Source: Pelagicoccus sp. SDUM812005
GTDB taxonomy: Bacteria; Verrucomicrobiota; Verrucomicrobiia; Opitutales; Opitutaceae
Assembly: GCF_031127875.1 (NCBI RefSeq)
Contig: NZ_JARXIA010000006.1
Coordinates: forward strand, 124,001 to 188,000
Length of the DNA stretch: 64,000 nucleotides
Reading direction: 5' to 3'
The position numbers and the translations under genes were made by a program. The stretch's first letter is position 1; the number at the start of each line of letters is the position of its first letter. Below the pieces are notes generated by a model, which was not told the DNA's origin, ran no database searches, and saw nothing but the letters and a program-made list of their open reading frames with translations. This document shows positions 21,071 to 28,523 of the stretch, in pieces.

Positions 21071-21976
21071 ATGGATAGAAGACGTTTTCTGGGGACAGCG
21101 GGCTTGGGGCTGACGGTTTTGTCGGGGGCTTTGGGCAGAGTGGGCGACGGGCGTCCGCGGCTGACGATTTTGCAGACCAATGATACGCACTCGCGCATCG
21201 ACTCGTTTCCGATGGATGGCGGTCGCAACGCAGGCTTGGGAGGAGTGGCACGACGCAAAGTATTGATCGATCGGATACGGGAGCGGGAGGAGTATACGCT
21301 CTTGGTCGACAGCGGGGATATTTTTCAGGGGACGCCCTATTACAATCTTTATGGGGGCGAAGTGGAGATCGAGTCCATGAACCGGATGGGCTATGAGGTC
21401 GCGACGGTGGGGAATCACGAGTTCGACAATGGGATCCCGGGATTGGAGAAGACGATGCCGCTGGCAAATTTCGAATGGGTTTCGAGCAATTTGGATTGGG
21501 GCGGCGCGAAGGAGTTGGCTGCCGTGGTCAAGCCTTGGACGATCCGCGAGATCGGACCGTTTCGGGTAGGGCTTTTCGGCTTGCTTTGCGAATTGAAGGG
21601 AATAGTGGCTGAGGACAATCACCGAGGGGTGGTGTATCTGGATCCGGTGGAGTCGGCCCGCCGTTCGGTTGCGGCGCTGAAGGCGAGCGGCTGCAACCTG
21701 ATCGTGTGCCTTTCGCACTTGGGCTATGCGACCCGATCGGAGGGCGAGCAGCTGCGGGACGATCGTTTGCCGGCGGAAGTGGAGGGGGTGGACTTGGTAT
21801 TGGGCGGGCACTCGCACACCTTCTTGGACGAGCTGGTGGAGCTGCCGCGCAAGGGCGGCGGAGTGACGCGGATCACGCAGCAGGGCTGGGCTGGAATGCG
21901 CTTGGGACGGGTGGACGTGCGCCTGGGGAAAGGGGAGTCCTTGGTCATGAGGCAAGACCCGCTGGTGGTTTCGTAG
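21071..21976 (+). CDS. Metallophosphatase, 5'-nucleotidase catalytic domain, Tat-exported
   Basis: The ATG at 21071 has AGGGGG about 9 bases upstream and gives 301 residues. The N-terminus MDRRRFLGTAGLGLTVLSGA is a twin-arginine (RRRFLG) signal. Calcineurin-like metal motifs follow in order: ILQTNDTHS, LLVDSGDIFQGTP, TVGNHEFDNG, VCLSHLGY and LGGHSHTF. These match the catalytic half of UshA-like 5'-nucleotidases. It lacks the C-terminal domain, which is encoded by the gene just upstream. Tat export implies folding with metal in the cytoplasm, whereas the partner has a Sec-type signal. The stop codon TAG is part of the first GTAGGAGC motif of the repeat-rich intergenic region. Confidence 0.9.
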   Translation: MDRRRFLGTAGLGLTVLSGALGRVGDGRPRLTILQTNDTHSRIDSFPMDGGRNAGLGGVARRKVLIDRIREREEYTLLVDSGDIFQGTPYYNLYGGEVEIESMNRMGYEVATVGNHEFDNGIPGLEKTMPLANFEWVSSNLDWGGAKELAAVVKPWTIREIGPFRVGLFGLLCELKGIVAEDNHRGVVYLDPVESARRSVAALKASGCNLIVCLSHLGYATRSEGEQLRDDRLPAEVEGVDLVLGGHSHTFLDELVELPRKGGGVTRITQQGWAGMRLGRVDVRLGKGESLVMRQDPLVVS

Positions 21977-22163
21977 GAGCGAGCGAGACGCGCGCGGACG
22001 GCCGGGGGCGTAGGAGCGGCGGGAGGTGTGCGCAAAAAGTTCATCAACGTTGATGAGGTTTTTGCGCAGCGTGTTGGGGCGTCGCGTTGTAGGGAGCGTG
22101 TGGGTTGTGCGGGTGGGCGGTTGTGTGCGGGTGGGCGGTTGTAGGAGTGGGCTTGCTGGGGGT
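21973..22163 (+). repeat. Cluster of GTAGG-type REP-like remnants and a 16-18 bp tandem repeat
   Basis: The 406-base gap between the metallophosphatase and the TonB receptor holds no gene I can support. It carries four plus-strand GTAGGAG or GTAGGGAG motifs (starting at 21973, 22010, 22089 and 22141), the last in GTAGGAGTGGGCTTGCTGGG, which looks like a decayed REP hairpin. Between 22106 and 22142 the unit TGTGCGGGTGGGCGGT occurs twice. A 40-bp palindrome lies inside (22029-22068) and a smaller one follows at 22239-22259. The composition is strongly G/T-skewed. Confidence 0.5.
22029..22068. repeat. 40-bp near-perfect palindrome centred on AACGTT
   Basis: TGCGCAAAAA (22029-22038) pairs with TTTTTGCGCA (22059-22068), and the inner TTCATCAACGTTGATGA pairs with itself; only the G/G and T/G pairs in between fail. 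It lies 53 bases after the metallophosphatase stop and about 315 before the TonB-receptor start. Its ends and centre match the palindrome at 9794-9829. Read as RNA it would be a long hairpin; read as DNA it is an operator-sized inverted repeat. Confidence 0.75.
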
Positions 22164-22238
22164 GTGGGGATTTGGGGCGGGTGGCGTTTGGTTAAGCTAT
22201 GTTTGGTGGGATGGTTTTTTGTTCGGTGGGGTAGTTTT

Positions 22239-22259
22239 TGTATCATCGCTGATGATACA
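22239..22259. promoter_or_regulatory. Inverted repeat TGTATCATC-N3-GATGATACA upstream of TonB receptor
   Basis: Two perfect 9-base arms flank GCT. It sits 124 bases upstream of the receptor ATG in a T-rich stretch (TTTTTTG and GTAGTTTTTG), a position and size suited to a repressor or activator site controlling the receptor gene. The binding protein is not identified. Confidence 0.45.
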
Positions 22260-22382
22260 TTGCGTTACGGTTGCGTGCGGTTGGTGTCGGTCTTGAAACC
22301 TCATGTCACGGGGGTGTGAAATCTTGAGTTTATCGTTTGATGGCCATTGACCGAAGGCTTGTTCGGGCAGGTTGATTGCTGT

Positions 22383-25322
22383 ATGAACTTTCAAACTACA
22401 TTTGCTAAAACTCTGGGAAGCGGCTCCGGAATGCGGACGCGCCGTTCCGGAGTGTCCTTTCGGACGTGGGGTGCCGCGTTGTTGGCGCTTTGCTCGTTCG
22501 TGTTTGCTCAGGCTCAATCAGGCACTGGCTCCATTGCGGGCCAGGTGCGGGATGACATGACTGGCCGTTCGCTTCAGGGCGCTGTCGTATCGGTTCCGGG
22601 TACGAACTTGAAGGATTACACGGATGCTCAGGGGCGTTTTTCGATATTCGAGGTCCCTGCGGGAACTCATCAGGTGGAGGTGAGTTACCTCGGTTTGTTG
22701 CCGCACCAGGAGCAATTGAGCGTTGAAGCCGGTGGCGTGAAGAACCTCGAGGTTTACTTGGAGTCGCGCGTGGTGGAGTTGGACTCGTTTTCGGTTCGCG
22801 GCTTTATGTCCGGCCAATCGCGAGCCATTAACCAACAGAAAACCGCAGCTGGAATTGTTAATGTTGTTTCCGAGGAGAACTTCGGGTCGGTGCTCGATGG
22901 CAATATCGGACAGGCCTTGCAGCGTTTGCCGGGCATCAGCGTTGACGAGAGTCAGGACGGATCGCAGGGCAGCATCAACATTCGTGGAATCGCGGGTGAA
23001 TTCAATTCCGTACAAGTCGACGGGAACCGCGTTCCGTCTTCTGGCGGAAGCAACAGTTTTAACCCGCGTCAGTTGGCTGCGGATGGAGTCACGAATATTG
23101 AGGTGATCAAGGCTCCGACGCCTGACCAAGACGGCGACGCGATCGGCGGCATCATTAACTTGGTGGCCCGCAGCGCCTTCGAGCGTAGCGGCAAGGAGAT
23201 GAAGTTGAAGCTTTCTGGCGTATTGAACGAAGAGCCCGGCAATTGGGGGCATGCTGCTACCTTTTCCTACTCGGATCTCTTGAGCGTCGGCGGTGGCGAG
23301 AAGAACCTCGGAATCGCCTTCACCCTGAGCAGCTACGAGACGGATCGCTACTCTAGGAATGCGGACCAGGACTGGGTGCAAGTCGATCCGGAGACGAATC
23401 CCGAGCTCGGCTTGGACGCCTATAGCGAACCGGTTTGGTTTATGGAATCGACTCACTTCGAGCACGATACGCGGCAGACCAATACCGAGACCTTGAGCGG
23501 TTCGATCGACTTCCGCACCGACGAGCGAAACTCTTTCTACGTTCGCCCAATGATCAGCCAATACTCTTTGGGCGGAGTGAAGTACGAGACCGATATCGAT
23601 ATTGATACGGAATTTGATAACGACGCTGACGGAAACAAAACCTACGCCGCTCTAAGCCCTAGCTATGGTCGTGGATCGGAAGATAGTGAAGCGTCCCGCG
23701 GATGGATCGGCACTCTTGAGGATGTAGACAACGATCTTTATTCCGTATCCATGGGAGGACGACACGAACAGGACAACGGGTTGCTCACGTATGATTTCTA
23801 CTTTTCGCGTAACAAGGCGACGATCAACGAAGACAGCGAACTGAATATGCTGATGGAGCCGGATGATCCGTGGTTCATTTTTGAATACGATGTTGTGGAT
23901 GCTCGCGGCGATGTAGCGGTCGATGTAGTGAACGGGGTCGACTCCACGGACCTCAGCCAGATTGTCGAAGGCGAACTGGAAGATGTTTGGGGAATGAAGG
24001 AAGAGAAGGTCCAAAGCGCTCGTATCGATTGGGAGCGCGAGTTCTCCAGCGACCGCGGTTCTTTTACCTTTAAGACGGGCGCGAAAGTCCGAAAGAGTTC
24101 TCAGGTTCGAGACATCACCGTGAACCTTTATGAGATGGACGAGGATTTCGACTACGCGAGCGTTCTGGAGGAAACCGATGAGGTCATTTTCCTCAAGCCG
24201 AAGTACTTTAATGCCCAGCCTGAAGTCGCTCTGGCGCTGTTGGAATCGAATCCTGAACGCTTCGAGTTCGTGGAAGACGACTCGCTGGAAGACAGCAACG
24301 TTGAAGACTACGATGCTGACGAAACGGTAAGCGCAGCTTATGTGATGGGAACCTATGAAACGGGTATCCACACCATTATCGCTGGTGTGCGATTCGAAGA
24401 AAGCAAGTGGGAGAATGCCAACAAGATCGTCAGCTACTTTGGCGACGTTCCGACGGTTACCTCGGTCCGCTCGGAAAACTCGCATTCCTTCTGGCTGCCG
24501 GGTATCCACTTCCGCCACGAACTGAGCGAAAACTTGATCCTGCGCGAGAGCTACAACAAGAGCTATGCTCGCCCTCGTTTGAGCGAGTTGTCGCGGGGCC
24601 GTTGGGTGGATGACGACGGAAACATCGAAGACGGAAATCCGAGCCTAACGCCCGCGGTGTCTGACAACTTCGATGCTCAGCTCGAGTACTACACGGACCG
24701 TGGCGGCCTGTATTCCGTTGGTTTTTTCTACAAGGATATCGAAAACTTCACCTTTACGCAGACCTACGACTTCAACGAGCTTGACGAGAACGGAATCCCG
24801 ATCCCTGCGGAAGACGGCGATCTGGAGTACGAACGTCCGGTCAATGGGGCTGGCGCCACCAACTACGGAGTGGAGCTCATCGCTCGCCAGCAGTTGCATT
24901 TCTTGCCGGGAGCGCTGCGCGGCTTTGGCGTTGCCCTCAGCACGACGTTTACCGAGAGCGACGCTGAGTATCCAAATCGTACTGACGGGCGAGAACTGCC
25001 GTTGGAAGGATTTTCGGAACTGCTCTATACTGCGACCTTGGACTACAACCTAGGCAACCTGAGCGCTCGCATCGACTACCGGTTCCGTGACGACTACATC
25101 GAAGGATTGGGCGACGATATCGAGAGCGACGAGTTCTACGCGGCTGAGGAGCGAATCGACGCGGAGGTATCCTATCGCTTCAACGACAAGCTTCGGGTCT
25201 TCGCCACAGCTACGAACCTGACGGACCGCGGGCAAATCTCTTACCAAGGCTACCCGCAATTCGTGGAGGACGCTAGTTTCGCCGGAAGGAAGATGACCTT
25301 TGGCGCGGAGATCGACTTCTAG
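22383..25322 (+). CDS. TonB-dependent outer-membrane receptor with carboxypeptidase-like domain
   Basis: Started at the ATG at 22383 (979 residues) because the signal peptide follows (WGAALLALCSFVFAQAQ). A carboxypeptidase-regulatory-like beta sandwich comes next (IAGQVRDDMTGRSLQGAVVSV, ~residues 50-130). The plug domain has QALQRLPGISVDESQDG, NIRGIAGEFNSVQVDGNRVP and IEVIKAPTPDQDGDAIGGIINLV. The rest is a 22-strand-type barrel rich in acidic and aromatic residues, ending in FAGRKMTFGAEIDF with the terminal Phe needed for outer-membrane insertion. The plug text fits the TIGR01782 (Xanthomonas/Caulobacter-type) receptors, which often import glycans. The substrate is not evident; the next gene is a phosphatase but a terminator separates them. 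Confidence 0.95.
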   Translation: MNFQTTFAKTLGSGSGMRTRRSGVSFRTWGAALLALCSFVFAQAQSGTGSIAGQVRDDMTGRSLQGAVVSVPGTNLKDYTDAQGRFSIFEVPAGTHQVEVSYLGLLPHQEQLSVEAGGVKNLEVYLESRVVELDSFSVRGFMSGQSRAINQQKTAAGIVNVVSEENFGSVLDGNIGQALQRLPGISVDESQDGSQGSINIRGIAGEFNSVQVDGNRVPSSGGSNSFNPRQLAADGVTNIEVIKAPTPDQDGDAIGGIINLVARSAFERSGKEMKLKLSGVLNEEPGNWGHAATFSYSDLLSVGGGEKNLGIAFTLSSYETDRYSRNADQDWVQVDPETNPELGLDAYSEPVWFMESTHFEHDTRQTNTETLSGSIDFRTDERNSFYVRPMISQYSLGGVKYETDIDIDTEFDNDADGNKTYAALSPSYGRGSEDSEASRGWIGTLEDVDNDLYSVSMGGRHEQDNGLLTYDFYFSRNKATINEDSELNMLMEPDDPWFIFEYDVVDARGDVAVDVVNGVDSTDLSQIVEGELEDVWGMKEEKVQSARIDWEREFSSDRGSFTFKTGAKVRKSSQVRDITVNLYEMDEDFDYASVLEETDEVIFLKPKYFNAQPEVALALLESNPERFEFVEDDSLEDSNVEDYDADETVSAAYVMGTYETGIHTIIAGVRFEESKWENANKIVSYFGDVPTVTSVRSENSHSFWLPGIHFRHELSENLILRESYNKSYARPRLSELSRGRWVDDDGNIEDGNPSLTPAVSDNFDAQLEYYTDRGGLYSVGFFYKDIENFTFTQTYDFNELDENGIPIPAEDGDLEYERPVNGAGATNYGVELIARQQLHFLPGALRGFGVALSTTFTESDAEYPNRTDGRELPLEGFSELLYTATLDYNLGNLSARIDYRFRDDYIEGLGDDIESDEFYAAEERIDAEVSYRFNDKLRVFATATNLTDRGQISYQGYPQFVEDASFAGRKMTFGAEIDF

Positions 25323-25365
25323 ACGAGCACGCAACTTTGCGGAAGTATACGAATATCTGATACGG

Positions 25366-25394
25366 GAGGCGTCGCGAAGACGCCTCTCTTTTTC
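25366..25394 (+). terminator. Rho-independent terminator of the TonB-receptor gene
   Basis: GAGGCGTC and GACGCCTC form an 8-bp stem with a GCGAA loop, followed by TCTTTTTC. It lies 43 bases after the receptor stop and 29 before the phosphatase start. Confidence 0.85.
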
Positions 25395-25422
25395 GTTTGT
25401 CAATATTAAGTTTTTTATCGCT

Positions 25423-27030
25423 ATGAAACACCTTCGAAAATCGACGCTTTTCCTTTTGTTATCTGCCTCCTGCAAGTTGTTGGCCCATGATTCTTCGGAT
25501 CATTGGCATCCGCAGAAATATTCGATCGAGCTTGAACACGCTCCTACGCCGATTCCCGAGCGAGTGGTGCTCACGTGGAACGACGATCCTGCCACGACTC
25601 AAGCCGTTACCTGGAGGACGGATACATCGGTGTTGGAGGCGGTGGCCGAAATCGCGGTTGCCAACGCAAATGGGCGGGCTCTACGGCCCGAGCGAGTGAA
25701 GGCAACGACCGAGCTGTTCGAGAGCGACATCAACGAAGCTCGCTATCACTCGGTGACGTTTCGTAGTCTTGAGCCGGATACGCTCTATACGTATCGCGTT
25801 GGAGATGGCGAAAATTGGAGCGAGTACTTCCATTTCCGTACGGCCAGCGCTACTGCAGAGCCTTTTACTTTCATCTATTTCGGCGACGCCCAGAACGAAC
25901 TTAAGACGCATTGGTCGAGAGTGTTTCGCGAAGCGTTTCGAGACGCTCCGCGAGCGGCCTTTACCTTGCACGCAGGAGACTTGATCAACGAAGACGCGTG
26001 GGATGCGGAATGGGGCGAGTGGCATGGGGCTCCGGCTTGGGTGAACGGAACGATTCCGGTCATCGCGACTCCCGGAAACCACGAGTACTTCCGGGCGAAT
26101 CAGGGCCCCGCCCATGAGCGGTTCTGGAATGCCAAGGACGGAACGGCGCTGGATTTGGAGGTGGTCGTTGAGGAGACGAAAACCGCGGACGGAGCGGAGC
26201 TTTACCGGGCTACGGCTCGTCGCGCTGGCAGGCAGGTCGCTTACCTGGAGTTTAACGATGACGACGAAATCACCCTGGTGGGAGAGGGGATGGAGGCCTT
26301 GACTGGCTATGGCGCGGACGAGCTTCTCGGAACGGAAATCGACAAGGCCCCCTTGCGCGACCGTCGGCAAGATCGGGGAACGCCCCAGGTGAGCACTCAT
26401 TGGCGGCCGCAATTTTCCTTTCCGTTGCAAGGGGCGCCAGAAGGCTTGGAGGAGACGTGCTACTACATCGATTATCAAGGGGTACGGTTCATCTCGCTCG
26501 ACTCCAACCGGAGCCGGGAGGAGCAGGTTCCTTGGTTGAAGTCGGTGTTGGAGGACAATCCGAACCGTTGGACGATTTTGACTTTTCACCATCCCATTTT
26601 TTCGCCGGCGAGCGATCGCGACAACAGGGAGCTGCGGGAGCTCTGGAAGCCGGTTCTCGATGCTTACCGAGTGGATCTGGTGCTAAACGGGCACGACCAC
26701 ACTTACGCTCGCACCGGCAAGCTGGGCGAAGTGAACGTGGAGAACATTCCAACGGGCTACCAGCAGGCCTACGACCCGGAGGTGGGCACGGTCTATGTTG
26801 TGTCGGTGAGCGGTCCGAAAATGTACCCGGTGACCAAGGGAAGCTTCGCCAAGCGGGTGGCGGAGGATACGCAGCTCTATCAGATTATCTCGGTCGAGGG
26901 GGACGAGCTTTCCTACAAGGCCTACACTGCGACGGGTCGTTTGTACGACGCCTTCTCCTTGAAGAAGCGGGAAGGGCGACCCAACGAGCTTCTCGAGCTA
27001 TTGCCCGAGGAGAATCGCAGGAGGGATTAA
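25423..27030 (+). CDS. Secreted purple-acid-type metallophosphatase with PAS-like insertion
   Basis: The ATG at 25423 precedes a signal peptide (KSTLFLLLSASCKLLA); 535 residues. The N-terminal ~110 residues form a fibronectin-III-like PAP_N domain (VVLTWNDDPATTQAVTWRTD, LEPDTLYTYRVGDG). The metal sites are FGDAQ (D155), HAGD (D186), GNHE (N219, H220), FHHP (H389, H390) and GHDH (H424, H426). The usual Tyr of purple acid phosphatases is not seen after HAGDL, so the metal pair may differ. Between GNHE and FHHP an extra ~70-residue segment (about 250-320) includes EITLVGEGMEALTGYGADEL followed by LGTEI, closely resembling a PAS domain. Likely a periplasmic or extracellular phosphomonoesterase or diesterase. 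Confidence 0.88.
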   Translation: MKHLRKSTLFLLLSASCKLLAHDSSDHWHPQKYSIELEHAPTPIPERVVLTWNDDPATTQAVTWRTDTSVLEAVAEIAVANANGRALRPERVKATTELFESDINEARYHSVTFRSLEPDTLYTYRVGDGENWSEYFHFRTASATAEPFTFIYFGDAQNELKTHWSRVFREAFRDAPRAAFTLHAGDLINEDAWDAEWGEWHGAPAWVNGTIPVIATPGNHEYFRANQGPAHERFWNAKDGTALDLEVVVEETKTADGAELYRATARRAGRQVAYLEFNDDDEITLVGEGMEALTGYGADELLGTEIDKAPLRDRRQDRGTPQVSTHWRPQFSFPLQGAPEGLEETCYYIDYQGVRFISLDSNRSREEQVPWLKSVLEDNPNRWTILTFHHPIFSPASDRDNRELRELWKPVLDAYRVDLVLNGHDHTYARTGKLGEVNVENIPTGYQQAYDPEVGTVYVVSVSGPKMYPVTKGSFAKRVAEDTQLYQIISVEGDELSYKAYTATGRLYDAFSLKKREGRPNELLELLPEENRRRD

Positions 27031-27055
27031 CGAAGCTTTGAAGGTATGATCTTGC

Positions 27056-27086
27056 AGCGCGGCTGTCTGGGCCAGACAGCTCTACC
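27056..27086 (-). repeat. REP-type hairpin, GTAG family (reverse orientation)
   Basis: On the minus strand the element reads GTAG-A then the perfect palindrome GCTGTCTGG-C-CCAGACAGC (27062-27080) followed by CGCG. The GTAG head, GCTGTC start, GACA...GC return and CGCG tail match the REP next to the RAYT at 63730. It lies between the phosphatase stop and the phosphofructokinase start, without a T-run. Confidence 0.75.
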
Positions 27087-27202
27087 TTGGCTATCTCGCT
27101 CACGGTTCGGGTCGGGCCCGTTGCGTGGCGGGTGGCCAGTTCCTACCTTGTCATTCCGGCAAAAGTACTCTAGCGCTTCCGGTTCTCACTCATTATCGCA
27201 AA

Positions 27203-28429
27203 ATGAAAGTTAAGAAAGTAGGTATTCTCACGGCAGGCGGCTTGGCCCCTTGTCTTTCCTCGGCAATCGGTGGCTTGATCCAGCGCTACACGGAAATCGA
27301 TCCGGACGTAGAGATCATTTGCTACAAGAACGGTTACTACGGCCTGCTCAAGGGCTTGAGCTACGAGGTGACTCCGGAAGTCCGCAAGAACGCCGGCAAT
27401 CTCCACCTTTTCGGCGGCAGCCCGATCGGCAACAGCCGCGTGAAGCTGACCAACGTGAAGGATTGCGTGAAGCGTGGTCTGGTGAAGGAAGGCGAAGATC
27501 CTCAGAAGGTGGCTGCCGACCAGCTGGTGAAGGACGGCGTGGACGTGCTGCATACCATTGGCGGCGACGACACGAACACGGCGGCCGCGGACCTGGCGGC
27601 TTACTTGGCGAAGAACGACTACGCCTTGCGCGTGATCGGCTTGCCGAAGACCATCGATAACGACGTTTACCCGATCAAGCAGTCCCTTGGCGCCTACACG
27701 GCGGCGGAGCACGGCGCCAACTATTTCGAGAACGTGGTGGCGGAGCACAACTCCAGCCCGCGCATGCTGATCATCCACGAGGTGATGGGTCGCCATTGCG
27801 GCTGGCTCGCGGCTTACACGGCCTACGAGTACCACAAGCGCCAGAAGTGTCGCTACTGGGTGCCGGAGATCGGCCTTTCCCGCGAGCGTCACGACGTGCA
27901 TGCGGTTTACGTGCCCGAGCTCAGCATCGATCTCGAGGCGGAAGCGGCGCGTCTGCGCAAGCAGCTCGACGAGCATGACGCGGTAAACATCTTCCTTTCG
28001 GAGGGCGCGGGCGTTGCTGACATCGTTGCCCAGAAGGAAGCGGCTGGCGAGGAGATCGTCCGCGATGCCTTTGGCCACGTGCAGCTGGACTTCATCAATC
28101 CGGGTCAATACTTCGCCAAGCAGTTCAAGGAACTGATCGGTGCGGAGAAGGTGCTGGTGCAGAAGAGCGGCTACTACTCTCGCGCGGCGGCGGCGAATCC
28201 GAAGGATCTCAACTTGATCAAGAGCTGCACCGACAAGGCCGTGGAAGCGGCTTTCGCGGGCGAGAGCGGCGTGATCGGCCACGACGAGAACAACCGCGAC
28301 ATCCTGCGCGCTTGCGAATTCGAGCGCGTGGCGGGCGGCAAGCCGTTCAACACGGACGAACCTTGGTTCGACGAGTTGCTCTCGGAGATCGGCCAGTCTA
28401 AGGGCAAGGTGCAGGACACCAGCCACTAG
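27203..28429 (+). CDS. pfp: 6-phosphofructokinase, pyrophosphate-dependent type (copy 1)
   Basis: The ATG at 27203 gives 408 residues starting MKVKKVGILTAGGLAPCLSS; an upstream in-frame extension has no family similarity. The phosphoryl-donor site reads GGDDT (G120-D123) and PKTIDND (K149). In this family Asp after GGD and Lys in PKTIDND mark PPi users, while ATP enzymes have Gly at both places. Other conserved blocks are EVMGRHCGW (substrate binding) and FGHVQLDFINPG. It interconverts fructose 6-phosphate and fructose 1,6-bisphosphate reversibly in glycolysis/gluconeogenesis, in the cytoplasm. A strong terminator follows. A second, divergent PPi-type copy is 5.5 kb downstream. Confidence 0.93.
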   Translation: MKVKKVGILTAGGLAPCLSSAIGGLIQRYTEIDPDVEIICYKNGYYGLLKGLSYEVTPEVRKNAGNLHLFGGSPIGNSRVKLTNVKDCVKRGLVKEGEDPQKVAADQLVKDGVDVLHTIGGDDTNTAAADLAAYLAKNDYALRVIGLPKTIDNDVYPIKQSLGAYTAAEHGANYFENVVAEHNSSPRMLIIHEVMGRHCGWLAAYTAYEYHKRQKCRYWVPEIGLSRERHDVHAVYVPELSIDLEAEAARLRKQLDEHDAVNIFLSEGAGVADIVAQKEAAGEEIVRDAFGHVQLDFINPGQYFAKQFKELIGAEKVLVQKSGYYSRAAAANPKDLNLIKSCTDKAVEAAFAGESGVIGHDENNRDILRACEFERVAGGKPFNTDEPWFDELLSEIGQSKGKVQDTSH

Positions 28430-28459
28430 GACATAGCTGTAATCGAATTTAGAATACAA

Positions 28460-28490
28460 AAGGCCGAAGCGTTTACGCTTCGGCCTTTTT
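28460..28490 (+). terminator. Rho-independent terminator after phosphofructokinase 1
   Basis: GGCCGAAGCG and CGCTTCGGCC form a 10-bp stem with loop TTTA, flanked by AAAA and TTTTT, so it may also serve the convergent ATPase gene on the minus strand. Confidence 0.92.
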
Positions 28491-28523
28491 GATGGCCCGC
28501 TGATGGCGGGCGAAATTTGTGGT

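Noticed and set aside
22026..22319. A 97-codon plus-strand frame in the repeat-rich gap
   Set aside because: It runs through the palindrome and tandem repeat and encodes only Val/Gly/Arg/Trp low-complexity text.
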